From positions 186,001 through 250,000 of the forward strand of contig NZ_JACHXW010000008.1 in NCBI RefSeq assembly GCF_014192395.1: 64,000 nucleotides of DNA. Direction: 5' to 3'. The number at the start of each line of letters is the position of its first letter. Position 1 is the stretch's first letter. Shown in pieces: positions 16,348 through 25,099 of this stretch. The position numbers and the translations under genes are program-made. The DNA is from Paenibacillus endophyticus (GTDB taxonomy: Bacteria > Bacillota > Bacilli > Paenibacillales > Paenibacillaceae). The notes beneath the pieces are model-generated. The model worked only from the letters and a program-made list of their open reading frames with translations, was not told the origin of the DNA and did not search any database.

Positions 16348-17334
16348 TTATCTCGTGCTAATCCGCTTGCCCGACTCGAACGATTCAATGGCTGCATATG
16401 CAAGCCGAAGCGCCCTAAATCCTGCCGAAGCATGAACAGGCGGCGCGGCTCCTGCTTGGAAGGCTTGGAGCAAATGGTCGAAATGCTTGTCGAAGGTCAG
16501 ATGGAATTGACGATCCGCGTCATTGAAATACCCAGCCTGCCAAACCTCCGCCGTCTCACTCCCGGCTTGCTGGAACGTGTATCGCTTCACGGTGTCCTCA
16601 ATCGTCGCTCTGCCTAATGAGCCGTTCAGCTCAAGCGCATGCGTGCCTGCATATGCGTAGGAGGAATCATAGGAGCCAAGCAGCGTTCCCACGGCGCCGG
16701 ACTCGAACGCAAGGGCTAACGCTAGCGTAGAGAAACCATTCCCCGTTTTATTTGTCATTTGCGCCATTACCGATTGAATCGGTCCGCATAAATACTCCAG
16801 CATATCAAAGCCATGGCACTGTGTTTCAATCAGATTCGCATGCGGGTGCCCGCCATCCCCTTCTCCGCCGAACCGCCAAGATGCAAACACGAGATCGCCA
16901 AGCCTTCCCGCATCAATCGCTGCTTTTGCCTTCTGAACGGGAACCGCATAACGATGATTGAAATTAATCGCGAAAAACAATCCTTTTTTTTCTGCCGCTT
17001 CCAGCAGTGTCTCCGCTTCCTTGATTCCGAACACGAGCGGCTTCTCTACTAACAAAGGCACTCCAGCTTGAATGATTTGCAGCGTCGCGTCAAAATGTCC
17101 TTGGTTAGGCAGGCAAAGGCTGACCAAATCAGGTTTTTCCCGCTCCAGCATGCTCGCTATGTCTGTATAAGCCCTCGTTCCGAACTCCGCTGCCCGCGCC
17201 GTTGTCTTGCTTTCGTCACGGCCGACTATGGCACAGAAATCAACATCCTGACGACCTTGAAAGATTCGGGCGTGGTGGTATCCCCAGCCTCCGGCGCCTA
17301 TTAGCGCGATTTTTGTTTGCTTCCGGGTACTCAT
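16348..17334 (-). CDS. Gfo/Idh/MocA family oxidoreductase
   Basis: NAD(P)-dependent sugar or inositol dehydrogenase family, 328 residues. Rossmann start KIALIGAGGWGYHHARIF; conserved Lys in LLVEKPLVFG; the C-terminal substrate domain has ETQCHGFDMLEYLCGP in the position of the catalytic His. The ATG overlaps the stop of the upstream dehydrogenase gene (ATGA), indicating translational coupling. The two enzymes probably oxidise the same sugar-derived substrate under the divergent AraC regulator at 18525. Confidence 0.88.
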   Translation of the reverse strand: MSTRKQTKIALIGAGGWGYHHARIFQGRQDVDFCAIVGRDESKTTARAAEFGTRAYTDIASMLEREKPDLVSLCLPNQGHFDATLQIIQAGVPLLVEKPLVFGIKEAETLLEAAEKKGLFFAINFNHRYAVPVQKAKAAIDAGRLGDLVFASWRFGGEGDGGHPHANLIETQCHGFDMLEYLCGPIQSVMAQMTNKTGNGFSTLALALAFESGAVGTLLGSYDSSYAYAGTHALELNGSLGRATIEDTVKRYTFQQAGSETAEVWQAGYFNDADRQFHLTFDKHFDHLLQAFQAGAAPPVHASAGFRALRLAYAAIESFESGKRISTR

Positions 17335-18362
17335 TGCTCAATGACCACCTTGCCCGTTTCACCTTGGAAAAAAAGCTCGAAAGCCGATTGCAGCGACTCC
17401 GGACCGAACCGATGCGTAATGATCTGCTTCAAATAAAACAAATTTTCAGCTAATAGCCGCGCGTTGTCCGTCAACTCACCGAAAGAAAAATATTCGCTGC
17501 CGAGAATAGCTCTCTCCTTTGCGATAAGGTCGGAAGACACCTGCAGATGAAGCTCTTGCCCGTGTCCAATGCAAACGAGCACACCGCGGGCATTCAGCAT
17601 ATGCAATGCGGTTTGGCGCGCAGCCGTTTTGCCGCTCGTATCAAATGCCGCATCCACTCCCGATAAACCTGCATCCGCCAAGACGCGCTCCAGCGTCGCC
17701 TCTCCCAAATGAACCGGGACCGCACCCATTTGCCGGGCAAGCTCCAAACGATAATGCGTATAATCGGTCACAAACACAGGCAAATCACTGCCAAGCAGCA
17801 GCTTCGCCATGGACAGCACCGCCAGACCGATCGGCCCGGCGCCTGCGACGACAATCGACTCGATATCCTCCCGCACAAGCTGCGCCCTTCTAATGGCATG
17901 TCCGCCTGTTCCCATAATGTCTAGCAGCATGGTAGCCTCCGTCAGCGGAATGTCCGGATCGATCGGGAAGAATACACTTTCGCTGACCAGCATGTATGGC
18001 GCATATCCGCCATCCCGATTGAATCCGTAATCCCCTTTCTTGCTCAAGCATTGATTCGTGTATCCCTGTCTGCAGCTGCGGCATTGTCCGCAGTAGTCCA
18101 TCAAATAGACAACGCCTGGCGTACCTACCGCCAAGTTCGTTCCTGCTCCTGCTGCGGCAACGATGCCAGCCGACTCATGTCCTGGCGTGAAGGCCGAGCC
18201 TTCGTTGAACTGACCTCGCTCAGACCCGCACAATGCGTTCGCTTTAACTGCGATCAGCAGTTCGCCAACACCGGGAGTCGGAACTGCCACCTCTCTAAAG
18301 CCTATTATTCCATTGCCCAAAAATTGCGGTACTCTCATCATCCTTGGAACGTTCGCGGTCAT
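17331..18362 (-). CDS. Zinc-dependent alcohol/polyol dehydrogenase (medium-chain family)
   Basis: Cytoplasmic MDR-family dehydrogenase of 343 residues. The N-terminal GroES-like domain has the catalytic zinc site (ALCGSE..., GHESAG) and the four-cysteine structural zinc site CGQCRSCRQGYTNQC. The Rossmann domain carries VVAGAGPIGLAVLSMAKLL. It resembles sorbitol, threonine or sugar dehydrogenases; the substrate cannot be assigned. GGAGGTAGG lies before the ATG. It is first in a two-gene operon and is divergent from an AraC regulator 163 bases away. Confidence 0.9.
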   Translation of the reverse strand: MTANVPRMMRVPQFLGNGIIGFREVAVPTPGVGELLIAVKANALCGSERGQFNEGSAFTPGHESAGIVAAAGAGTNLAVGTPGVVYLMDYCGQCRSCRQGYTNQCLSKKGDYGFNRDGGYAPYMLVSESVFFPIDPDIPLTEATMLLDIMGTGGHAIRRAQLVREDIESIVVAGAGPIGLAVLSMAKLLLGSDLPVFVTDYTHYRLELARQMGAVPVHLGEATLERVLADAGLSGVDAAFDTSGKTAARQTALHMLNARGVLVCIGHGQELHLQVSSDLIAKERAILGSEYFSFGELTDNARLLAENLFYLKQIITHRFGPESLQSAFELFFQGETGKVVIEQ

Positions 18363-18524
18363 TGTCCTACCTCCATGATATACATGTCATAATCTTCGAC
18401 TGCCGTTCTTGCTATTTCATATAATAGCCCTATATGATTAGCTAATCATGTTTAAAACGATGAAATATGATGTCAAAAACCATGAATGTATTCACCTACT
18501 GGTGGGTTTAGGAGGAAATATGCT

Positions 18525-19394
18525 TTGGAGCAACGATTGAACAGCTGGAGCGATTACCCGGTCCTGCCTTTTGTCCGGCTATGCTACCGCTTCGAGCAGA
18601 GCGCTTTTTTCCAAGGGGAGCGCCGGCTGCTTGACTATTTGTTTTTATTTCTCGAAGAGGGGCGTTACCTGCTTACCGTGGAAGGCACAGAATATGAGCT
18701 TTTGCCTGGCGATTTCGCGCTCATTCAGCCTGGCCAACTGTTTACGACAAAAGGAATCGGCAGATGCTTGGTGCCGAATGCGCATTTGGATTTCTTCTAT
18801 AGCCCATTAAGGGAACAAAGCTTCGTTACTACACCTGGCCAAACGAACCTAGCTTCCTATATGGAGCTGCTTCAGCCGCGTTTGAACGACTTCCCTTCGC
18901 TCCAGCTTCCCGTTAAGCTAGCTCCCAGGCAGCCACAGCAGCTTAAGGAGCTGCTCTACCGCATGATTGGCCATTTCAAGCATAATGACATCCAAAGCAT
19001 GCTGCTCACTCAGAAGCTGGCGACAGAGCTTCTCGTCCTTCTAATCACAGACTATGAGGAATCAAGCTCTGCCCGGTTCGAGGATCAGCAATTTGCTGCC
19101 AAGATGAAGTCCTTCTTGGTCTCGCACATATCCAGCACCGTTTCCGTTGTCGACATGGCGCGGCATGCCGGTTATTCCGAATCCCATTTCAACGTTGTTT
19201 TCCATCGCCTGTTCAGTGTGACGCCTCATCAATATTTACTGGGATTAAGACTCGATAAAGCCAGTGAGCTGCTAGCGGGAACCGACCATAAGCTCGATTT
19301 AATTGCAGAGTATTGCGGCTTCGCGAATGCGTCGCATTTCTCCAAAGCATTCAAAAAGAAGCTCGGCTGCTCGCCGCGCGCTTATCGAAAGTAA
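18525..19394 (+). CDS. AraC-family transcriptional regulator
   Basis: The N-terminal cupin-like sensing domain (GRYLLTVEGTEYELLPGDFALIQPGQL) is followed by a C-terminal double helix-turn-helix (MARHAGYSESHFNVVFHRLF and CGFANASHFSKAFKKKLG). The start is set at the TTG at 18525, because TAGGAGGAAAT lies eight bases upstream. The frame is open back to an ATG at 18486, but that start would place the ribosome binding site within the gene. The protein has 289 residues. It likely regulates the divergent dehydrogenase/oxidoreductase operon. Confidence 0.88.
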   Translation: MEQRLNSWSDYPVLPFVRLCYRFEQSAFFQGERRLLDYLFLFLEEGRYLLTVEGTEYELLPGDFALIQPGQLFTTKGIGRCLVPNAHLDFFYSPLREQSFVTTPGQTNLASYMELLQPRLNDFPSLQLPVKLAPRQPQQLKELLYRMIGHFKHNDIQSMLLTQKLATELLVLLITDYEESSSARFEDQQFAAKMKSFLVSHISSTVSVVDMARHAGYSESHFNVVFHRLFSVTPHQYLLGLRLDKASELLAGTDHKLDLIAEYCGFANASHFSKAFKKKLGCSPRAYRK

Positions 19395-19435
19395 TTCAGC
19401 CTTGACGTGATGAAGGGCACGGAGTGAGCATCAAA

Positions 19436-19486
19436 AAATCCTTTCAACCAAAAGGCCGGTTACCGGCATTCTGTGTGAAAGGATTT
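19436..19486 (+). terminator. Hairpin after the AraC gene
   Basis: AAATCCTTTCA and TGAAAGGATTT pair over 11 bases around a long loop that contains a small GCCGG...CCGGC stem. The T-rich stretch that follows is weak (GTTTCATTCGTTTC). It lies 42 bases after the stop. Confidence 0.6.
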
Positions 19487-19568
19487 GTTTCATTCGTTTC
19501 TAGACGGTTTGCCTTCCTAAGACGCTTCAATTAAATCGCACCCGGTTACGACCGTTAATTGAAAAGTA

Positions 19569-19676
19569 ATAAGCGTAAGAAGAAACGCCTGACGTCGTCC
19601 TTTCAATAGACGCCATCGTTTCAGCGAAACGTATAGAGAAAGTAGGAGCAAACCCATATACTTTCCTATACGTCAA
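19569..19676. repeat. Structured intergenic repeat C, copy 3
   Basis: Nearly the same sequence as 13720-13822. GAAACG...CGTTTC encloses an inner hairpin (here GTCGTC...GACGCC, one pair lost), followed by a hairpin with arms CGTATAG.GAAAGTA and TACTTTC.CTATACG. It sits downstream of an AraC-family gene, as do copies 1 and 2. The 349-base gap from 19395 to 19743 otherwise holds only two terminator-like hairpins. Confidence 0.85.
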
Positions 19677-19683
19677 AAAAAAG

Positions 19684-19743
19684 CCTCTCCTTTAGTAAAA
19701 AGGAAAAGCTGTCATCATCTTTCCTGTCCAAAAGGAGGAGAGT
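19684..19743 (-). terminator. Probable terminator after hemD
   Basis: CTCTCCTTT and AAAGGAGGAGAG pair with a small bulge, and there is an inner AGGAAA...TTTCCT stem. On the minus strand a TTTTTTT tract follows near 19675-19681. It starts right at the hemD stop codon. Confidence 0.6.
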
Positions 19744-20574
19744 CTAAGTCGTTGCACCATCATGCAGCTCATAATACCGTACGATTTCGATAATGAGTGC
19801 GCCCATTCTTTCGATATCCGGGACGACCATTCGTTTCACGCCATATTCGGTAAGTGCTTCAGCGGTTACCTTGCCGACGGCTGCGGCGACAACATGCTTA
19901 TCGAAGATTTCCAGCAGCTGATCTTGATTGCCAGCCTGGATGGCGTGCCTGAACAAGTAATGGACCTGCACAGCCGTGGTGAAACAAACGGTATCCACAG
20001 CCGCTTCAGTGAGCTCTCCCATTAATAAAGCTAGTGTTGCAGGTTCCGGCGGGACATGTCGATAGGGCAGAACAGAGACCACCTGGGCCGCGCCTCTTTC
20101 CTGAAGGTAGCGGACCAGCTCAGGCGCTGTTTCTCCATGCAGCTGAATCCATACGCGCTGCCCTTCAAAGCCGTAAGCCGATAAGTTTTCCATGAGCCCC
20201 TGCATCGTTCCGTCATCATCGCTGACAGTCGCTTTAAGACCTGTCCGCTTCATGAAGGCAGAGGTTTTGTACCCTCTAGTCGCAATTCTTGCCTGCAACA
20301 GCCGCTCCTTTACCTCTTCGCCAATACCAAGCTTATCTGCGGCGCCCATTATGCTGTCCGATCCCAAACCCGTCGTCAGAATGACCCAGTCGGCACCTTC
20401 AGTTGCAAATTTCCGCAGCGGTTCCTCCAGCTGCTCCTCTTCGAACATCGTTAATCCCTGCAAGGAACGTGTAAGTGCAATCCCGCCCTGCTTCTCTATG
20501 ATCAAGCTCATCTCATCTGTTTTTCGCGACCCGGCAATGACGATTCGTCTTCCTTGCAACCCAGTTATCCCCAT
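19744..20574 (-). CDS. hemD: Uroporphyrinogen-III synthase
   Basis: Cyclises hydroxymethylbilane to uroporphyrinogen III with ring D inversion, the branch point to heme, siroheme and corrinoids. The 276-residue protein shows the two-domain HemD pattern: RRIVIAGSRKTDEM at the start, ADWVILTTGLGSDS in domain 1, and VDTVCFTTAVQVHYLF then VAAAVGKVTAEALTEYGV near the end (the conserved Thr/Tyr-region motif). It stands alone here rather than in a hemAXCDBL cluster, which is common for a second or siroheme-linked copy in Paenibacillus. A single-gene unit with a terminator. Family assignment is good despite the low conservation of HemD proteins. Confidence 0.85.
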   Translation of the reverse strand: MGITGLQGRRIVIAGSRKTDEMSLIIEKQGGIALTRSLQGLTMFEEEQLEEPLRKFATEGADWVILTTGLGSDSIMGAADKLGIGEEVKERLLQARIATRGYKTSAFMKRTGLKATVSDDDGTMQGLMENLSAYGFEGQRVWIQLHGETAPELVRYLQERGAAQVVSVLPYRHVPPEPATLALLMGELTEAAVDTVCFTTAVQVHYLFRHAIQAGNQDQLLEIFDKHVVAAAVGKVTAEALTEYGVKRMVVPDIERMGALIIEIVRYYELHDGATT

Positions 20575-20669
20575 AATCTAAAAGCCACCGTACTTTCGGT
20601 AAATTAGCCTCAGCCGTGGTCATTATATCAAATGAAGAGCCATTAAGCATCCTTTATGTCATCTTTGTG

Positions 20670-21749
20670 TCAGGCATTTTCCCATTGCTCCTTAAAAAAC
20701 AGCGCATATACTTTGCGGTACACGATCTTCAAGATCATATAAATCGGAATAATAAGCAAAATACCTAAAATGCCTGCAATATCCCCGCCGACAAGCACCA
20801 ATATAATCGTGGTAAGCGGATGAATATCGAGCTGCTTGCCAAAAACGTAGGGAGCCACCAAATTATCTTGTATCTGCTGGGCAACCGTGATGATGACAAT
20901 AGACCAGATCGCGATCGACGGCGACTCTATGAAACCAATAATAACGATGGGAACAGAAGAAAGGAATGACCCGATAAACGGGATAAAGTTCAGTATGACG
21001 GCAACAACCGTTAGCAATAAGGCATAGGGCAGATCAATAAACAGGAAGCCGACATACATCAGAATGCCGAGTGCTACGTTTACGATAACACGGCCTACGA
21101 TGAAGCTGCTGAGCATATGATCGATATCCTCCATGACTTCTGAGCCATCACGGCGAAACCGTTTGGGAATAAATCGAACGATCTGCTCGCCGAATTTCCC
21201 TCCCTCCTTTAGCATATAGAACAGGAGAATAGGGAACGTAATCAACACAATTGCAAAATTTGAAAAGAACGTCAGCATGCCTGACAGATAATCAGTCAAA
21301 AGCGTAAAGCCCCGATTCAAATATTCGGTTAGCTTGGAGAGCGGATTTGAATTCTCTGGCAAAAACGACGAAATGAAGCCGTTATGCTCAAGCTCAGAGA
21401 CCTGCTCGCTCAAGGTCGTGAATAAGCTTGGGGCATTTTCAACCAAATTGACAAGCTGCGTTCGGAGCGAAGGCCATACACCGATGCTGAAGCCGACCAT
21501 AATTAGGGCGAAAGCCAAATAAATAAACAAAACCGCCAACGTGCGGTTCACCTTTCGCCGCTCCATGAGGTTCACAAGCGGCCTAAGCAAATAATAGAAA
21601 AAACCCGCGAGCATAAGCGGGATAATTATCATGCTGAACAACGAGAGGATTGGCCTGAAAATAAAATCAACACGCGATCCCAAATAAATAATAATTAACA
21701 TTAAAATAATTGTAATACACCAACGGATGAACCGGTTATGCCTAGCCAT
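20670..21749 (-). CDS. AI-2E family transporter (YtvI/PerM-like membrane protein)
   Basis: Integral membrane protein of 359 residues with about seven or eight membrane segments: two near the N-terminus, one at about 60-85, one at 150-180, then a dense C-terminal group that includes LNFIPFIGSFLSSVPIVIIGF and the family motif near DNLVAPYVFGKQLDIHPL. The family (formerly UPF0118) includes proposed autoinducer-2 exporters and sodium/proton antiporters; the role here is unknown. The start is set at the ATG at 21749, because GAGGG is well placed for it; an in-frame GTG two codons upstream is too close to that site. Confidence 0.85.
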   Translation of the reverse strand: MARHNRFIRWCITIILMLIIIYLGSRVDFIFRPILSLFSMIIIPLMLAGFFYYLLRPLVNLMERRKVNRTLAVLFIYLAFALIMVGFSIGVWPSLRTQLVNLVENAPSLFTTLSEQVSELEHNGFISSFLPENSNPLSKLTEYLNRGFTLLTDYLSGMLTFFSNFAIVLITFPILLFYMLKEGGKFGEQIVRFIPKRFRRDGSEVMEDIDHMLSSFIVGRVIVNVALGILMYVGFLFIDLPYALLLTVVAVILNFIPFIGSFLSSVPIVIIGFIESPSIAIWSIVIITVAQQIQDNLVAPYVFGKQLDIHPLTTIILVLVGGDIAGILGILLIIPIYMILKIVYRKVYALFFKEQWENA

Positions 21750-21889
21750 ACGCACACCCTCTTCTCTTTTTATATTGACGGATCTAGCGCCCTGCTTCCT
21801 CTTTTCCCCCTGCCTTAAGCATCAATAATCAAAATAGGTTACGTACCTTTTACCCCTGCCCGCCGTCTATGAAACGCTGTTAACAAAAA

Positions 21890-21932
21890 TGGACCGCAGC
21901 CCGGGGTACTTCCTTCCCCGAGCAGCAGTCCA
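21890..21932 (-). terminator. Terminator of the siderophore uptake operon
   Basis: TGGACCGCAGCCCGGGG and CCCCGAGCAGCAGTCCA form a long stem with a few mismatches, followed on the minus strand by TTTTTGTTA. It lies 15 bases after the binding-protein stop codon. Confidence 0.8.
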
Positions 21933-21946
21933 CTTCATAACAGGTT

Positions 21947-22909
21947 TTACTTCGCGAATAGTTTTTCAGCATCATCCAAAGCCATGCGATGCCCAATAGA
22001 TGAGTAATCCAGCCATTTCTGTCCGTCTAGCACATAAACATGGTTATTTTTCACGGCTTTCAGATTTTGCCATACCCTATTAGTTGCAAGCTCGTCGAAT
22101 CTGGCTTTCGCCTCGCTGCCTTTGCTAATAATGACAAAGATGGCATCCGCGTCAAAATCAGGCAGCACCTCTTGTGAAATTACGGCGTAGGGCTCTTCAG
22201 TTATTTTCTCCACGCCAGCTGCCGGATTAAGAGCAAGATCCTCGAATAGAATAGGTCCTAAGGGACGTTTCATCCCCATCACCCGCAGCTCCTTTGCCGT
22301 CATGCGAATAGCCATCACTTTCGCGTCTTTCCCCAGCTCCGTGTGGATCAATGTTTGGACATGCTCTGCTTGATCGGCGTACTCCTTTATGAACGCTTCC
22401 GCTTCCTTCTCTTTGCCGACATGCTGAGCGATTCGGTTCAGATGGTCGCGCCAAGTCCCTTGATCCATATCAATGCTGATTGATGGTGCGATCTTCTCGA
22501 ACTTTGCTTGATCATCGCCGGAGTAAACCTCGTCCAAATAAATAACATCCGGCTTCAGCGCCAATACGGATTCCATGTCAGGATCCGTTACGACGCCAAG
22601 CTTAGCAACACCCTGCAGCTGATCAACAACATGCGGAAGAAAGTCCTTTGCATCCCCGCCGACAACCGAGCCTGCAGGTTTAATGCCGAGCGCGAGCAAA
22701 TTATTCGTAATATGGATCGACATCGACGCGATTTTGGCATTTGCATCATGGGCTGCCGTTCCCGTGTCTGTAGCCGTCGACTCGGTCGGTGCCTGCGATG
22801 GAGCTTCCTGCTCAGCTGCCTGCTGATTGGATGGGGCCGTGTCGCCACATGCGGATAAAACAACGAAAACAATAAGCGAAACGAACAAAGCAAGCCATTT
22901 TCTATTCAT
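21947..22909 (-). CDS. Iron-siderophore ABC transporter substrate-binding lipoprotein
   Basis: Lipid-anchored receptor that captures an iron(III)-siderophore outside the cell. The signal peptide ends in the lipobox VVLSAC, with the lipidated Cys near residue 21, followed by a Ser/Gln/Ala/Glu-rich linker. The mature domain has the FecB/FhuD bilobal pattern: KIASMSIHITNNLLALGIKPAGSVVGG, then DMESVLALKPDVIYLDE. The start at 22909 follows CGGAGGAATCG; the open frame extends to 23008, but that would run into the upstream permease. It has 320 residues and is the last gene of the operon after two FecCD permeases. No ATPase gene is present, so a shared ATPase elsewhere (as with YusV/FpbC in Bacillus) is inferred. 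Confidence 0.92.
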   Translation of the reverse strand: MNRKWLALFVSLIVFVVLSACGDTAPSNQQAAEQEAPSQAPTESTATDTGTAAHDANAKIASMSIHITNNLLALGIKPAGSVVGGDAKDFLPHVVDQLQGVAKLGVVTDPDMESVLALKPDVIYLDEVYSGDDQAKFEKIAPSISIDMDQGTWRDHLNRIAQHVGKEKEAEAFIKEYADQAEHVQTLIHTELGKDAKVMAIRMTAKELRVMGMKRPLGPILFEDLALNPAAGVEKITEEPYAVISQEVLPDFDADAIFVIISKGSEAKARFDELATNRVWQNLKAVKNNHVYVLDGQKWLDYSSIGHRMALDDAEKLFAK

Positions 22910-22910
22910 G

Positions 22911-23948
22911 TTAACGATTCCTCCGAGAGTTTGGTTTGGACTGCAAGAGCAAATACAAGAAATAAGGTCCTCCGATTGCTGCCACGACAACGCCTGCAGG
23001 TATGGCATTCGGCTGAAAGAGAGATCTGCCTACCGTATCTGCAACGACTAGAATGACAAGTCCGATAAGCCCTGCAATCGGCAAAAAATGACGATGCTGC
23101 GGACCCGCCAGCCGCCTTGCGATATGCGGTGCGATTAATCCGATAAAGCCGATTCCACCGGCCATCGATACGCTTGCGCAGGCTAAAGCTACAGCAAAGA
23201 TCGTCAGCAGCAAGCGGCTTCGCCCAACAGGGCTGCCGACGCCCATAGCTGTCTCATCTCCCAGCGCGAATAAATCGAGCGAGCGGGAGCGCATATAAAT
23301 AAGGGGTACAAACAAGGCAATCCAAGGGAGCAGCGCCAGCACATTCACCCATTCTCTTCCCCATACGCTGCCAGCAAGCCATCTCGCCGCAAAAGCGTAA
23401 GTGTCCTCGTCAAGCCGAAGCGATAGAAATAACGTAAAAGCGCTGACGCCGGCCTCAACTGCGATGCCGACCAGCAGCAGCCGGATCGGTATTAACCCTT
23501 TAAATCGATCAAAGGCAAGCATGAAGATCAATACTGCGATCAGAATCCCGCCAGCAAACGTAAACAACGGAATGAGCAGCGCAGCCGGACCTTCCATATT
23601 TCTGAAAAAAGAGACATACACTATCAATCCCAGTGCAGCACCCGCATGGATGCCGAGAATGCCCGGATCGGCTAGCGAATTGCGTGACACTCCCTGCAAT
23701 ACCGCGCCTGAAATGCCCAGCCCGATACCTGCAAGCACGGTCACAACGATACGGGGAAGCCTGTATTCGAATAGAATAAGTTTCTCGTCCGCGGTTCCCC
23801 CGCCAAGAAGCGTTCGCCATATCGCTTCAGTTGACAGTCGAATCGTTCCTGTATTTAGGCTTACGATGACGACGGCAGCCGCTGCTGCCAATAGAACAAT
23901 CGCGACTACGATTGCTTTGGCTGTTCTTTTCTGCTCTACGCTTGCCAT
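22911..23948 (-). CDS. Iron-siderophore ABC transporter permease, FecCD family (second)
   Basis: Inner-membrane subunit of 345 residues with about nine or ten membrane segments. Family motifs: RLPRIVVTVLAGIGLGISGAVLQGVSRNSLADPGILGI, the coupling region LALGDETAMGVGSPVG, and GFIGLIAPHIARRLAGPQHRH. The gene ends one base before the lipoprotein start and begins one base after the other permease stop, so all three are coupled. The sequence resembles FeuC/FepG proteins. Confidence 0.92.
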   Translation of the reverse strand: MASVEQKRTAKAIVVAIVLLAAAAAVVIVSLNTGTIRLSTEAIWRTLLGGGTADEKLILFEYRLPRIVVTVLAGIGLGISGAVLQGVSRNSLADPGILGIHAGAALGLIVYVSFFRNMEGPAALLIPLFTFAGGILIAVLIFMLAFDRFKGLIPIRLLLVGIAVEAGVSAFTLFLSLRLDEDTYAFAARWLAGSVWGREWVNVLALLPWIALFVPLIYMRSRSLDLFALGDETAMGVGSPVGRSRLLLTIFAVALACASVSMAGGIGFIGLIAPHIARRLAGPQHRHFLPIAGLIGLVILVVADTVGRSLFQPNAIPAGVVVAAIGGPYFLYLLLQSKPNSRRNR

Positions 23949-23949
23949 A

Positions 23950-24954
23950 CTAAAGCTCCCGCCTTTCTTGACGGGCTAAATAAAGGAAAAACGGCACGCC
24001 TACCAACGCTACCATCGCACCGATCGCAAATTCACGGGGAGGGTTTACCATGCGAGAGGCGTAATCCGCCCAGATGAGCAATGTCCCGCCTAACAAAGCA
24101 GAGAAAGGAATGAGCATTCGGTAGTCCACGCCTACAATCCGTCTAGCGATATGCGGCACCACAAGGCCTACAAAACCGATCGAGCCAGCTACCGCCACGG
24201 AGGAACCGGCTAGCATAACCGCAGCCGTCATGCCCAGCACCTTCACTGTTTTCGTATGTACGCCGAGACTTGCTGCCGTCTCATCGCCAAGCGACAGGAA
24301 TGATATCGATCTGCCCATTGCCGACGCGCCAGCAATGACGATCAGTACAATTGGGGCGAGCAGCTTCAGGTGCTCCCATTTCACGCCGGCGACGCCGCCT
24401 GCATACCAGAAAGCAAGGTCCTGGCTCAGCTCGTAATAAATCGCAATGCCGCTGCTGAAGGAATGAAGAATAGCTGCAATGACGGCGCCGGCTATTGTTA
24501 ATCGGATCGAATGAAGCCCTCCTTGCGTGGCTGTTCCGAGAAGAACGATAAGCAGCGTGCTGATCGCAGCACCCGCGAAAGACATGAGAATAAGCTCCCA
24601 ATATGAGATACCCGGCAAAAAGGCAAAGCAAAGCGCTACTACAAAAGCTGCGCCTGCGTTTACGCCAAGAATGCCTGTATCTGCCAAGGGATTGCGCGTG
24701 ACGCCTTGCATTAGAGCGCCTGCTGCTGCAAATGCCATTCCTGTCACGGCGGCTCCAAGCACGCGAGGAAGCCTATACTCATGCATGATTTGATGAGCGG
24801 TCAATTCCGGGTCATATGCGAACACGGAGCCCCATACGACAGCTAAGCTAAACGCCTTCGCGCCGAAGGAAACCGCTACGCCTATCGATAGGAGAAGCAC
24901 GACCGCAGCCGCTGCAAACCACAATCCTGTTATACGTGCATGATTTATCTTCAT
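23950..24954 (-). CDS. Iron-siderophore ABC transporter permease, FecCD family (first)
   Basis: Partner permease of the one at 22911-23948, with the same motifs: YRLPRVLGAAVTGMAFAAAGALMQGVTRNPLADTGILG, LGDETAASLGV and GFVGLVVPHIARRIVG. The frame is open to 25008, but the upper part overlaps a perfect Fur box and the probable transcription start. The ATG at 24954, with GAGAGG seven bases upstream, is therefore the better start, giving 334 residues. It is the first gene of the uptake operon. Confidence 0.88.
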   Translation of the reverse strand: MKINHARITGLWFAAAAVVLLLSIGVAVSFGAKAFSLAVVWGSVFAYDPELTAHQIMHEYRLPRVLGAAVTGMAFAAAGALMQGVTRNPLADTGILGVNAGAAFVVALCFAFLPGISYWELILMSFAGAAISTLLIVLLGTATQGGLHSIRLTIAGAVIAAILHSFSSGIAIYYELSQDLAFWYAGGVAGVKWEHLKLLAPIVLIVIAGASAMGRSISFLSLGDETAASLGVHTKTVKVLGMTAAVMLAGSSVAVAGSIGFVGLVVPHIARRIVGVDYRMLIPFSALLGGTLLIWADYASRMVNPPREFAIGAMVALVGVPFFLYLARQERREL

Positions 24955-24992
24955 TTGATAGCCTCTCGTGCCCCTCCTTTGATCGATAATAC

Positions 24993-25007
24993 TGATAATC
25001 ATTATCA
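24993..25007. promoter_or_regulatory. Fur box upstream of the siderophore permease operon
   Basis: TGATAATCATTATCA is an exact match to the Bacillus Fur 7-1-7 core TGATAATNATTATCA. A TATAAT (minus strand, 25015-25020) lies just upstream, placing the box at the transcription start, the usual position for iron repression. Confidence 0.9.
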
Positions 25008-25099
25008 TTATTTTATTATAGCTTTCCCGCTTTGTCCGTACATGACATAATTCAAGATTCCCTCATGGATAATTTCAAGATTGCTTCCGCGAGCAGCTG